In this document: positions 24,847 to 33,562 of the stretch, in pieces
How positions within the stretch are numbered: the stretch's first letter is position 1
How the letters are laid out: every line of letters starts with the position of its first letter
Source of the DNA: WHSO01 sp963732875
GTDB taxonomy: Bacteria > Pseudomonadota > Alphaproteobacteria > SMXQ01
DNA length: 64,000 nucleotides
Direction of reading: 5' to 3'
Assembly: GCA_963732875.1 (NCBI GenBank)
Contig: CAVTBD010000003.1
Span: 620,001 to 684,000 of the forward strand
The notes under the pieces: generated by a model
What the model was told of the DNA's origin: nothing
Databases searched by the model: none
What the model saw: only the letters and a program-made list of their open reading frames with translations
Made by a program: the position numbers and the translations under genes

Positions 24847-26112
24847 TTACCGGGCCGTGGGGACGGCTCTTTCTGGAAGCGAGGCGGCTGGCTCAGCTGT
24901 TGCCATGGCTGTTGCCGTGGCCGTTGGAGGCGGCGTTGCCACCGCCGTTACCGTTGCCATTGCCGTTGCCGCCGGCGTTGCTGTTGCCGCCACCGAGACC
25001 ACCGTTGCCATTGCCGTTGCTGCCGGCGTTGCCGTTACCACCGCCAGGCCGTTGCCATTGCCGTTGCCGCCGGCGTTGCTGTTGCCGCCACCGAGGCCAC
25101 CGTTGCCATTGCCGTTGCTGCCTGCGCTGCCGTTACCACCGCCCAGACCGTTGCCGAGGCCGTTCCCGTTGCCGAGGCCATTCCCGCTGGTTCCGTCTGG
25201 ACCCTGGCTGCCAAGTCCGGCCAGCGCGGCCTCCGAGCCGTGTCCGAGCGACTTGTCGGCTTTCTTGCCTCTGTTCTCGTTCATGGTGCCCGGGCCTTTA
25301 GTGCTGTTGGTGGCAGACTGGGCCGGGGCATCGCGGAACACGATCCTGACCTTGCGGTTGTTCTGCGCACGCTGGTCGGGCGCGGCCTTGTCCGCGGGCC
25401 CGCTCTTGCCCGGGGCTGCGTTGTTGCCGCGTTTGTCCTTGTTCTGGTCGGGCGTGCCCGGTGCCGCGGCGCGTTTGCCCTCGGTGATCACGCGGCTGCG
25501 GTTCTTGTCGTTAACGTGGGCGGTTTCGCCCGGCCGCACGAAGGCGCCGACGCCGATCGGCGGCTGCACGAACACGGCGCCCTCGATCACATGTACCGAC
25601 GAGCCGTTCGGCCCGGTCAGCACCGAGAAGATAGTGCCCTTGATGATGGTGGTCAGGAACGGGGTATGGACCTCGAACTTGTCCTTGCCCACGTGCTTGA
25701 TCTTGTAGAGAAACGTCCCGACCCTCTGGGTCACGCGATAGACGGCGTCCTTGGGAGTTGGCCCGGGCAGCTTGAACTCGCTGTTGGGTGCGGCAACGAT
25801 CAGGCTGTTCTGATAATGCAGCTCTGCATGGCCGGTGCCGCCGGTGCGCAGCTCGGCGTTGGACGAGAGCAGCCCGTTGACCCTGAGGGGAATCCAGTGC
25901 GTCGCGCTGCTCTCGCGGTAGGAAACGTCGCCCTTGACCACCGACGCGGTCCAGACGATGTCGTTGTCGTGGTCCCAGCCGGCGCGCGCGCCCGTGTTCG
26001 TGCCCAGGAGCAGGGCTACGGCGAGAAGACCGCTGGCGAGGGTGCCGGAGAGGCGGCGCAGCAAGGCCGTCCCACTGTTCTTCGAGCTGATCCGGTTTAC
26101 CGTATCGTACAT
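24847..26112 (-). pseudogene. FecR-domain periplasmic protein with an Asn/Gly-rich tail, frameshift in the tail
   Basis: A signal peptide (LLAVALLLGTNTGARA) is followed by a FecR domain (about residues 40-200: WTASVVKGDVSYRES, TFLYKIKHVGKDKFEV, TIIKGTIFSVL, VIEGAVFVQ). A Lys/Pro/Asn-rich linker and a low-complexity region of NG/GNGLGG repeats follow. Inside the repeats at 25041-25046 the frame changes from Asn/Gly to Ala/Thr. A sister repeat unit has one more C there (CCGCCCAG versus CCGCCAG), so a one-base loss explains it. In the restored frame the protein ends ...NGHGNSHGNS at 24893. Start chosen at ATG 26112 (GGAGGCCACGGCA). Divergent from the TpsB-like gene. Confidence 0.8.
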
Positions 26113-26169
26113 TGCCGTGGCCTCCTGGCCTTTCATCCGTCTGGCTACTTCACCGGCTATCCCGGTGGA

Positions 26170-26403
26170 TACCTGCCCGCACGCAAATAAAAAAACTGGT
26201 TAATTAAGTATTAATTGATTCATGCAAGTTTTAGATTCAGATCACGCCTATGTCTTTGGCGAGATATTAGAAGCAACATTTCCAAAATACGTCAGGACTT
26301 TCAAATCATTTCGTTTTGCAGTTATCTAAAATTTTAACTATCTAGAATTAGATACGTCGCGTCAGGGGTTTGACGGGCGCGGTCGGGCCACTTTTTTAGG
26401 GCT
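26170..26403. promoter_or_regulatory. AT-rich divergent promoter region
   Basis: This is the intergenic DNA between fecR-like (left) and the TpsB-like gene (right). It is much richer in A/T than its surroundings, with TTAATTAAGTATTAATTGATTC near 26198-26221 and TATCTAAAATTTTAACTATCTAGAATTAGATA near 26320-26355 (short dyads). Both genes probably start transcription here. No precise -10/-35 assignment is offered. Confidence 0.5.
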
Positions 26404-28134
26404 ATGCAGAGGGGAAGGACGGTGCGCCTTCTGGCAGACGCGACATTTCGGGCTATCTCCATAGCTGGAGGTGGCCTCTTCTTGGGGCTTGCATTGGGGT
26501 GCCTGCTCGCGGGGGCGGTCCGCGCGCAGGAGGTACCCCGTTCCGTCGACCCTGGCCAGATCGAGAAGCGTTTCCAGGCACCGACCAGGCCTCGGGAGGA
26601 GGTGGCGCCGCTGATTCCCGGTGTTTCACGTGAGCTCACGCCGGAGCGCGCCCGGAGCATCCGCTTCTCCGTCCTGTCCGCCATCGTCATCGATGGCGCC
26701 ACGGCCTATCCGGAAAATGCCTTCGCGCCGTTCTACCAGGACCTACTCGCCCGGGAGGTCAGTCTTGCCGACATCTATGCGGTGGCGGCCAGGATCACGA
26801 AGAAATACGCCGCCGACGGTTATCTGCTCTCCAAGGCCGTGGTGCCGGCCCAGAAGGTCGAGCTCGGCATCATTCATATCCACGTGATCGAGGGCTATCT
26901 CAAGGACATCATCTTCGAGGGAAAGGTGAAGGGCTCCACGTCGCTGCTCGAGACCTACGCCTCAAAGATCACGGAATCGCAGCCGCTCAAGGCCGACGTG
27001 CTGGAGCGCTACATCCTGCTGATGAACGATCTGCCGGGCCTTTCTGCCAAGCGACGTCTGGTGCCGGTGCCGGGCGAGGAGGGGGCCTACAACCTGATCG
27101 TCACCCTGAACCATGACACGGCCTACGGCTTTGCGCGCATCGACAACCGGGGTAGCCGCTACGAGGGGCCGGTCCAGATGTGGGCCGGTGGCGGCGTCAA
27201 TTCGCTGTTCGGCGGCTGGGACAATACCCAGGTCCGGGCGGTGACCGTGCCTAATACGCGCGAGCTGCAGTTCGCCGACATTTCCCACAGCGAGATCATC
27301 GGCGACGAAGGCACGCGCCTTACGCTGGGCGCCAGCACGAGCCGGTCGCGTCCCGGCCATACGCTCGCCGCGGACCGTATCGACAGCCATGGTCTGTTCG
27401 CGTCCGCGGGTATCGAGCATCCCCTGATCCGGTCGCGCGCGGAGGACCTGTTCCTCGGCGGCGCCTTCAATATTTTCCAGTCCAACCGCGACGAAGCCGA
27501 CATCAAGACCATCGACGACCGGATCAGGGTCCTGCGGCTGTGGGTGCGCGGTGGTCTGACCGACGGTCTCGACGGGCGCAACACGGCGGCGGTCTATGTC
27601 AGCAAGGGGCTCGGAATCTTCGATGCGACGCCGCAAGACGATGCTCTGTCGTCACGCACCGGCGCGCCCAACGATTTCACCAAGGTGGTATTCGACCTGT
27701 CGCGCTACCAACCGTTGTCGCCGCGCTGGGGATTGCTCGCGGCGGTGGGCGGCCAGCGGTCGGGGACCAAGCTGTTCCTGTCCGAGCAGTACGGCATCGG
27801 CGGCGAGCAGTTCGGCCGCGCCTACGATCCGTCGGAAATCGCCGGCGACGATGCGATTGCCGGCAAGGTGGAGTTGCAGTGGACCTCGCCTCAGGGTGAG
27901 GATTTCATCCGCCAGCACCAGTATTTTGCCTATTACGACCACGGCGCGACCTGGCTCCGCTCGTCCACCGACGATTTCGAGCTTGCTTCCGCGGGGGTCG
28001 GCGCCCGTCTCCTGATCCGGGGCGGGTTCTTCGCGTCGCTGGAAGTGGCCAAGCCGCTCACGCGCTCGGTCGAGGCGCTCGGCGATCACGGTAACGACCC
28101 GCGCCTGTTCTTCGTGCTGAGCTCGAACTTCTGA
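26404..28134 (+). CDS. Two-partner secretion outer-membrane transporter (ShlB/FhaC/HecB family)
   Basis: A TpsB-type 16-strand beta-barrel of 576 residues. The signal peptide is residues ~1-42 (LGLALGCLLAGAVRAQ). A linker and two POTRA domains follow (~80-250; GYLLSKAVVPAQKVELGIIHIHVIEGYL). The barrel covers the rest, ending in the outer-membrane C-terminal Phe (FFVLSSNF). No large TpsA exoprotein is in the window; the only candidate neighbour is the divergent FecR protein with its Asn/Gly-rich tail, which lacks a TPS domain. The start ATG at 26404 has no strong ribosome binding site. Confidence 0.85.
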   Translation: MQRGRTVRLLADATFRAISIAGGGLFLGLALGCLLAGAVRAQEVPRSVDPGQIEKRFQAPTRPREEVAPLIPGVSRELTPERARSIRFSVLSAIVIDGATAYPENAFAPFYQDLLAREVSLADIYAVAARITKKYAADGYLLSKAVVPAQKVELGIIHIHVIEGYLKDIIFEGKVKGSTSLLETYASKITESQPLKADVLERYILLMNDLPGLSAKRRLVPVPGEEGAYNLIVTLNHDTAYGFARIDNRGSRYEGPVQMWAGGGVNSLFGGWDNTQVRAVTVPNTRELQFADISHSEIIGDEGTRLTLGASTSRSRPGHTLAADRIDSHGLFASAGIEHPLIRSRAEDLFLGGAFNIFQSNRDEADIKTIDDRIRVLRLWVRGGLTDGLDGRNTAAVYVSKGLGIFDATPQDDALSSRTGAPNDFTKVVFDLSRYQPLSPRWGLLAAVGGQRSGTKLFLSEQYGIGGEQFGRAYDPSEIAGDDAIAGKVELQWTSPQGEDFIRQHQYFAYYDHGATWLRSSTDDFELASAGVGARLLIRGGFFASLEVAKPLTRSVEALGDHGNDPRLFFVLSSNF

Positions 28135-28135
28135 C

Positions 28136-28158
28136 GGGGCCGCAACTCGTTGCGCCCC
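28136..28158. terminator. Hairpin between convergent genes
   Basis: GGGG-C-CGCAAC and GTTGCG-CCCC pair with one bulged C, between the TpsB-like stop and the stop of the VOC gene. Only a short T-rich run follows, so termination strength is uncertain. Confidence 0.45.
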
Positions 28159-28973
28159 TATTCGTGGATGGCGATCAGGACGTTGTTGTTGTCCGACATC
28201 TGGTAGCGGGCATAGGGCACGCTGTTCTCGAACATGGCGCGGGTGGCCTCGCCCTCGGGGCCCATGGCGATCTCCCTGGGGGCGAGGGTCGGGTTCATGC
28301 CCGACTTCTCGACCAGCTCCTTCCTGAAGGCGTCGATGTTCTCGACCCGGATGCCGATGTGGTTGGGGCCGGGCCGCACGATACCGGTGCCGGCGAAGTC
28401 GAGGATATCCCACTTCATCAGGGTGAGCGTCACGCGTCCGTCGGTGACGTAGCAGTTGGGATCGTTCGCGGCCTTGTTGGCGGGCATCAGGCCGAGCGCG
28501 TCGATGTAGAACTCGGCCGCCTGCTCGGGATGCAGGGTGCGCACGCCGATATGGGTCACCACGCGCTCCTGGCGCCAGCCGTCCTTGGATTCCGTTTCCT
28601 TGTAGATCTCGCTGCGGTTGGTCATCTCGCTCTGGGAGAAGTCGAACACGTTGCCGTCGGGATCGTGGGTGGTGATGCCGGCGAACGGCCGGTTGCTCGG
28701 CCGCTTGAGGGCATGGATGTCGGGATACTTGCGCTTGAGGGTGTCGAGCACCTCACCCACGTCGTCCACCTGCACGCCGAAATGGTCGAGCCCGGCGGGG
28801 CGCGCCGGGCGGCGCGGGTTGACGTTGATGCCGACGTAGCCGTCGCCGACGGTGGCGGCGTTGAAGTTGGTCTGTCGGGCCGGCGCGCGGAAGCCGAAGA
28901 TCGCCTGGTAGAACTGCGTCACCATGGCGTAGTTCTCGCTGACGATGGCGACGTGGTTGAGCCGGGTGGCCAT
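28158..28973 (-). CDS. Two-domain VOC (glyoxalase/bleomycin-resistance fold) dioxygenase-like protein
   Basis: A 271-residue protein with two VOC modules. Metal-ligand candidates are His in LNHVAIVS and LDHFGVQV of the first half, and His in VTHIGVRT and PNHIGIRV of the second. A terminal Glu (IAIHE) could complete the second site. The layout resembles extradiol dioxygenases and related ring-cleavage enzymes, but the exact activity is open. It starts 15 bases downstream of the aldo-keto reductase gene and is followed by a convergent hairpin. It is the last gene of a leftward run SDR - AKR - VOC. Confidence 0.75.
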   Translation of the reverse strand: MATRLNHVAIVSENYAMVTQFYQAIFGFRAPARQTNFNAATVGDGYVGINVNPRRPARPAGLDHFGVQVDDVGEVLDTLKRKYPDIHALKRPSNRPFAGITTHDPDGNVFDFSQSEMTNRSEIYKETESKDGWRQERVVTHIGVRTLHPEQAAEFYIDALGLMPANKAANDPNCYVTDGRVTLTLMKWDILDFAGTGIVRPGPNHIGIRVENIDAFRKELVEKSGMNPTLAPREIAMGPEGEATRAMFENSVPYARYQMSDNNNVLIAIHE

Positions 28974-28987
28974 GCTTGTTTCCCCTG

Positions 28988-29995
28988 TTAGCGGTTCAGC
29001 TCGGCGAGGCGTTCGCGGGCGAGGCGCGGCCCCCTGACGGCGCCCTCGCGCGGGAAGATCGCGTCGATGCGCGCCATGTCCTCGGCCGAAAGGCGGATGT
29101 CGGCGGCACGGATATTGTCCTCGAGATGGGGAATCTGCGAGGTGCCGGGGATCGCGATGTAGTCCTTGCCGCGCGCGAGTATCCAGGCGAGCGCCAGCTG
29201 CGACAGCTTGCAACCCTTCTCGTCGGCGATGTCCTTGAGGTCCATCAGCAGTTCCGTGTTGTGGCCGATGTTCTCGTCCTGGAAGCGCGGCGTCTTGCGG
29301 CGCGAATCCTTGGGCCCGAGCGCGTCCACGGCGCGGATCGCGCCCGCCAGGAAGCCCATGCCGAGGGGGTAGTAGGCGACGAAGCCGATGCCGAGCTCGC
29401 GGCAGGCGGGCAGGGTGTCGGCCTCGTAGTCGCGCGCCCACAGGGAATAGTCGCTCTGGAGCGCGGTGATCGGGTGCACCTTGCAGGCCCGTCTGAGGGT
29501 CTCGGGGCCCGCCTCGGACAGCGCCAGGTGGCGGATCTTGCCCTCCTTCTTGAGCGCGGCCATGGCGCCCACGGTGTCCTCGATGGGCACGTCCGGGTCG
29601 ACCCGGTGCAGGTAATAGAGGTCGATGACGTCGGTCTGGAGGCGCTTCAGGCTCGCCTCGCAGGCCTGCCTGGCGTAGCCCGGACTGCCGTTGATGCCGC
29701 GCGAACCGTCCGGGTTGGTCACCATGCCGAACTTGGTGGCGAGCACCACCTTGTCGCGGCGCCCCCCCTTGAGGAGGCGGCCGAACAGGGACTCGTTCGC
29801 GGTATTGGCGTAGATGTCGGCGGTGTCGATCAGGGTCAGGCCGAGCTCTATGGCCCGGTCGAGCAGCGCCTGGGCCCTGGCGTCGTCGCCCTGGGTCTCG
29901 GTGTGGTTGTCCGAGAGACGCCGGCCGCCGAGGCCGATGGCGGAGACCTTGAGCTTCTCTGGGAGCCCGTCCGGGCCAATGGTGCGGTACTGCAT
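28988..29995 (-). CDS. Aldo/keto reductase
   Basis: NADPH-dependent (beta/alpha)8-barrel oxidoreductase, 335 residues. The catalytic tetrad is visible: Asp/Tyr in LIDTADIYANTAN, Lys in VVLATKFGM and His in DLYYLHRVDPD. The C-terminal nucleotide-binding segment includes ALAWILARGKDYIAIPGTSQ. It lies between an SDR gene (22 bases upstream) and a VOC gene (15 bases downstream), so it probably reduces or oxidises an intermediate in the same catabolic route. The substrate is unknown. Confidence 0.88.
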   Translation of the reverse strand: MQYRTIGPDGLPEKLKVSAIGLGGRRLSDNHTETQGDDARAQALLDRAIELGLTLIDTADIYANTANESLFGRLLKGGRRDKVVLATKFGMVTNPDGSRGINGSPGYARQACEASLKRLQTDVIDLYYLHRVDPDVPIEDTVGAMAALKKEGKIRHLALSEAGPETLRRACKVHPITALQSDYSLWARDYEADTLPACRELGIGFVAYYPLGMGFLAGAIRAVDALGPKDSRRKTPRFQDENIGHNTELLMDLKDIADEKGCKLSQLALAWILARGKDYIAIPGTSQIPHLEDNIRAADIRLSAEDMARIDAIFPREGAVRGPRLARERLAELNR

Positions 29996-30017
29996 GTCGG
30001 TTCCTTCCTGGGCTACC

Positions 30018-30842
30018 TTACGGCAGCATGATGCGCCCGCCGTTGATCACCATGCCCTGGCCGGTGATGTAGGCGGCGTCCGCCGAGGCCAGGAAGGCGA
30101 CCATGCCGGCGATGTCGTCAGGGTGGCCGACGCGCCCGAGCGGGATGCCCTTGCCGCGCTCGCGCAGCTCCTCGAGCGTGCCGCCCGCTTCCAGCGGCTG
30201 GCGGGTTTCGGACACGCCCGGGATGATGGCGTTCACCCGGATCTTGTGCTTCGCCCATTCGGTCGCCTGGGTCTTGGTCATGGCGATGATGCCGGCCTTG
30301 GAGGCGGCATAGGCGATGGAATTGGCGGCACCCTCGATGGCGCGGCCCGAGGCAAAGTTGATGATGATGCCGCCGCGCTTCGACTTGATCATCTCGCGCG
30401 CGAACGCCTGGCCGCACAGGAACGCGCCGACCAGGTTGACGTTGAGGGTCTTCTGCCACATCTCGACCGGATGGTCGATCGCCGGGCAGCGCAGGTTGAT
30501 GCCGGCGTTGTTGACCACCACGAAAGCCGGGCCGAACTTGTCCACGGTCGCCTTGGCGGCGGCGGCGACCGAGGCCGCGTCGCCCATGTCGGCGTGGAAG
30601 TAGGCGACCTCGGCGCCGGCGTCGCGGCACAGCTTCGCCGTCTCCTCGCCCTCGCCGTCGAGCACGTCCCAGATGGCGAGCCTGGCGCCTTCGCGCGCGA
30701 GCCGGCGCGAAATCGCCCGGCCGAAGCCGCGGGCACAGCCCGTCACCACGGCGAGATCGCCCTTCTTCATGCCGTCGCGGACGATGGTGGTACCGTCCTT
30801 CTCGATCTCGGCGTCGAGGGTCCCGGAATTGACGTCGGTCAC
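30018..30842 (-). CDS. SDR-family oxidoreductase
   Basis: Short-chain dehydrogenase of 274 residues. The Rossmann motif is VVTGCARGFGRAISR, NNAG is present, and the catalytic residues are Ser in FASGRA and Tyr-x3-Lys in YAASKAG. Start is GTG at 30842 with GGGAGGAACG upstream. About 25 N-terminal residues precede the usual fold start. The neighbours are an amidohydrolase (upstream) and an aldo-keto reductase (downstream), all leftward. Confidence 0.88.
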   Translation of the reverse strand: MTDVNSGTLDAEIEKDGTTIVRDGMKKGDLAVVTGCARGFGRAISRRLAREGARLAIWDVLDGEGEETAKLCRDAGAEVAYFHADMGDAASVAAAAKATVDKFGPAFVVVNNAGINLRCPAIDHPVEMWQKTLNVNLVGAFLCGQAFAREMIKSKRGGIIINFASGRAIEGAANSIAYAASKAGIIAMTKTQATEWAKHKIRVNAIIPGVSETRQPLEAGGTLEELRERGKGIPLGRVGHPDDIAGMVAFLASADAAYITGQGMVINGGRIMLP

Positions 30843-30876
30843 GCTATACGTTCCTCCCTGAGGGCGGGTCTCCGGG

Positions 30877-31923
30877 CTACAGCCCGTAGAGCACCCGCGC
30901 GTTGGTGTCGGTGATCTTGCGGATGGCCTCCGGCGACAGGTCGTTGCGCTGGCGCAGGAGAGTGAAGGCGTTGATCTCGGTCGAGGGATCGTGGTGGCCG
31001 TAATCGGTGCCGATCACGATGTTGTCCTCGCCGGCATACTGCAGGATGTAGGGGATGTCGTCGGTCACCTCGCAGGCGACATACATGTGATTCGCCGCGA
31101 GTGGTTTGTCGGGCAGGCGCCGGCCGAGGCGCCGGAAGCGGTAGCGCAGGTCGTGGCACACGTAGGGCACCCACTGGGCGCTGATCTCGACGAAGCCCCA
31201 GCGCACGTCCGGGAATTTGCCCGGCACGTTCTTCTCCAGCAGCGAATGGAACGCCCCCACCACCGCCAGCTTGAACTTGGTGAAGGTGGTGTCGTCGAGG
31301 AAGAAATCGTGGTGCAGGATCGAGTTGTTGCCGGAATGGAACGAGATCGCGAGGTCGAGCTCCGAGGCGAGTTCGTAGAGCGGGAAGAAATAGGGATCGG
31401 CCACGTTGCGGTCCCATTCCAGCCCGCGCATGAAGATACCGCAGGCGCCGTGCTCCTTGGCGAAGGTCAGCTCGTCGCGCATGGCCTCGGGCGTGAGCAG
31501 CGGTGGCATCGCCACCCAGCGCAGCCGCTCCGGCGCGCGTTGCCACAGGCTCGCGAGCCAGCGGTTGTAGGCGCGGATCAGCGCCAGCTCGGCCGCCGCC
31601 GTGCGCACGGCCGGGCGCAGGAACACGGTGGGGTAGAGCACCTGGACGTCGATGCCGAGCTCGTCCATGTGGGCGAGCCTCGCGGTGACGTCGCGCATCT
31701 CGCGCGATTCCACGGTGGTGTCGCTGCCGACGTTGCGGTCCTTGGCGTGGAGCCGGTTGTCCATCAGCCAGTATTCGTTGGCGCGTCGGCCGTCGGGGTC
31801 GGCGTCCTTGGCGCCCCAGGTCTGGCTCACCACCAGCGGCATGTAGCGGCGGTCGGCCTCGGCCACGTGGGCCCAGGTAAGGTCGGATTCGATGACGTGG
31901 GCGTCCGCGTCGACGCTGCCCAT
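30877..31923 (-). CDS. Amidohydrolase-2 family metal-dependent hydrolase/decarboxylase, paralogue 1
   Basis: ACMSD-like TIM-barrel protein of 348 residues. The N-terminal metal motif reads VDADAHVIESD (D-x-D-x-H where D/H-x-H is usual). Other sites are SFHSGNN, the Asp in VIGTDYGHHDPS and the C-terminal NARVLYGL typical of the family. Relatives decarboxylate or hydrolyse aromatic-derived acids. It closely resembles the gene at 47817 along its whole length. Start ATG 31923; upstream frame extensions are shadows. It heads the leftward SDR-AKR-VOC run. Confidence 0.82.
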   Translation of the reverse strand: MGSVDADAHVIESDLTWAHVAEADRRYMPLVVSQTWGAKDADPDGRRANEYWLMDNRLHAKDRNVGSDTTVESREMRDVTARLAHMDELGIDVQVLYPTVFLRPAVRTAAAELALIRAYNRWLASLWQRAPERLRWVAMPPLLTPEAMRDELTFAKEHGACGIFMRGLEWDRNVADPYFFPLYELASELDLAISFHSGNNSILHHDFFLDDTTFTKFKLAVVGAFHSLLEKNVPGKFPDVRWGFVEISAQWVPYVCHDLRYRFRRLGRRLPDKPLAANHMYVACEVTDDIPYILQYAGEDNIVIGTDYGHHDPSTEINAFTLLRQRNDLSPEAIRKITDTNARVLYGL

Positions 31924-32141
31924 GGTGGCGTGCTCCCTTGCCTTCTTGGTATGCCTTCTTGGCGCCCTCGCCCCCGGCGAGGGCCGGGACGGGGCGGTTT
32001 CGCGCCATTCTATCAATGCCCCGGCGGCGGTGTCACCCGCCACCGGCGGCGCCCGGCGGCCGGCGGCGCAATTGAACCCGCAGCCCCCGGGGGTTAGCAT
32101 AACGGGAGCCCCGCCCGAGACCGGGGGAAGAGGAGGAAACC

Positions 32142-32582
32142 ATGGGAATCGAAGTCATCAACTGCCCGGAACTGGCGAAATCCACCAAGAAGCGCACGGT
32201 GGTGATGAACACCCGGAAAATGCACGCCTGGGTCCACTATTACCCGACCCCGGGCGACCACGACGACATGCACTGCCACAACGAGGACCAGACCTTCTAC
32301 TGCATCGAGGGCCAGTGCACGATGCACTTCCCCGACGGCGGCAAGGCGGTGCTCGATCCGGGCATGGCGGCGCTGATCACCGGCGGCTCGTTCTACATGC
32401 TGGAGAACTCGGGCGACAGTCCCATGATCATGATGGGCAACCGCTCGGGCAACCAGAACAACATCAAGCACATCAACTACGAGTCGCGGAAGGACCTGCG
32501 CGCCGGCGGCGAGCCCGTGGAGGCGATCCACGAGACCTTCACTAAAATGGAGAAGGGTACCAAGATGGGGAAGGGCGCGTAG
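32142..32582 (+). CDS. Cupin-domain protein
   Basis: Single-domain cupin of 146 residues. Motif 1 is DMHCHNEDQTFYCIEG (H-x-H and the Gln/Glu metal position) and motif 2 is GSFYMLENSGDSPMIMM. It may be a small metal-dependent dioxygenase or isomerase, or a regulator-like cupin; the sequence does not decide. Start ATG 32142 preceded by AGAGGAGGAAACC. It is divergent from the amidohydrolase and followed 39 bases later by a cytosine deaminase-like gene. Confidence 0.8.
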   Translation: MGIEVINCPELAKSTKKRTVVMNTRKMHAWVHYYPTPGDHDDMHCHNEDQTFYCIEGQCTMHFPDGGKAVLDPGMAALITGGSFYMLENSGDSPMIMMGNRSGNQNNIKHINYESRKDLRAGGEPVEAIHETFTKMEKGTKMGKGA

Positions 32583-32621
32583 GGCGCCGGGTCGCAACGG
32601 CCGGTAGGCCCGGAGCCCTCG

Positions 32622-33062
32622 TTGGACCCGTTCCTTCAGGCCGCCATCGACGAGGCGCGGCGCGGCCGCGACGAGGGCGGCATCCCCATCGGCGCGGTCA
32701 TCGTCCACGACGGGCGCATCATCGGGCGCGGCCATAACCAGCGGGTGCAGAAGGGCAGCGCCATCCTTCATGGCGAGATGGCGGCGCTGGAGAACGCCGG
32801 CCGCCATCCCGCATCGGTGTATCGCCGCGCCGTGCTCTACACGACGCTGTCGCCCTGTTCCATGTGCGCGGGCGCGATCCTGCTCTACGGCATCCCGAAG
32901 GTGGTGATCGGCGAGAACCGGACCTTCATGGGTGAAGAGAATCTCCTCCGGTCGCGCGGCGTCGCGCTCGAGGTCCTGCAGGATCCCGATTGCATCGCGC
33001 TCATGGAACGGTTCATTGCGGCGAAGCCGGAGCTTTGGAACGAGGACATCGGCACCGAGTGA
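32622..33062 (+). CDS. Cytosine deaminase of the yeast Fcy1 type (CDA fold)
   Basis: Zinc deaminase of 146 residues. The zinc/catalytic motif is ILHGEMAALENAG (H-x-E) and TTLSPCSMCAGAILLYGIPK (P-C-x-x-C). The sequence follows yeast cytosine deaminase rather than the unrelated bacterial CodA barrel, through the VVIGEN segment and the C-terminal ELWNEDIG (compare yeast ...WFEDIGE, from memory). It would convert cytosine, or a related base, to uracil. The start is TTG at 32622. The assignment versus a generic nucleoside deaminase is by pattern only. Confidence 0.8.
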   Translation: MDPFLQAAIDEARRGRDEGGIPIGAVIVHDGRIIGRGHNQRVQKGSAILHGEMAALENAGRHPASVYRRAVLYTTLSPCSMCAGAILLYGIPKVVIGENRTFMGEENLLRSRGVALEVLQDPDCIALMERFIAAKPELWNEDIGTE

Positions 33063-33214
33063 AGCCGCCGCCGGTTTGTCAGCAGTCCCGCCTGTTGGCT
33101 GCTAAAGCATTAAAAAGATTGAGAAAATACCGAACCCGTGATGGAATTTACCGGTTCGTAACAGGACCGTGTCAGCCTTGTGTCGGTATCGTTTCGGTTC
33201 CAGGAGGGTTCGTC

Positions 33215-33493
33215 ATGGAGCACCCGTCCCGAAGCGCTCTGGAGCTTCAGCTCCACGGCTACCGCCTCGCCACGGCGGAAATCATCTACCGCATGCCCGA
33301 CCATCTCGCCGTCCTGCAGAGCTACATCTGGCAGGACTTCGATATCGCGCCGAAGTTCCCGGTCCTGCACAAGTTCCTGGATTTCTGGCACCTTAACCTC
33401 GACGGCCCGCTGCACGCCGTCCGGGTCGCGAGCGTCGGCATCATCCAGCCGGCCGAGTTCCGGTTCCTGAACGGCGAGATGCAGCTCAACTGA
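33215..33493 (+). CDS. usg: Usg protein
   Basis: A 92-residue protein of the alphaproteobacterial Usg family (named for a gene near the trp operon in Caulobacter); function unknown. Conserved phrases are LQLHGYRLATAEIIYRMPDH, LQSYIWQDFDIAPKFP and KFLDFWHLNLDG. The ATG at 33215 follows CAGGAGGG. No trp genes adjoin it here. A terminator hairpin follows. Confidence 0.85.
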   Translation: MEHPSRSALELQLHGYRLATAEIIYRMPDHLAVLQSYIWQDFDIAPKFPVLHKFLDFWHLNLDGPLHAVRVASVGIIQPAEFRFLNGEMQLN

Positions 33494-33505
33494 GCGCGAG
33501 AAAAC

Positions 33506-33527
33506 GGGCGGCACGATGGTGCCGCCC
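33506..33527 (-). terminator. Terminator hairpin for the leftward VOC gene
   Basis: GGGCGGCAC-GATG-GTGCCGCCC is a perfect 9-bp stem. On the minus strand it is followed by GTTTTCTC, so it mainly ends the VOC gene at 33563. It also lies just past the usg stop. Confidence 0.8.
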
Positions 33528-33562
33528 GCCGATAACGCGCTGTCTCCCTTAGGGGCGTGGCG

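Noticed and set aside
24893..25160. NG-encoding repeats as a CRISPR or tandem regulatory array
   Set aside because: Units are coding, imperfect and contiguous, with no spacers; they encode the low-complexity tail of the FecR protein.
26404..28134. The FecR neighbour as the TpsA substrate of the TpsB-like pore
   Set aside because: It lacks an N-terminal TPS domain and is only ~430 residues; proximity alone does not support it.
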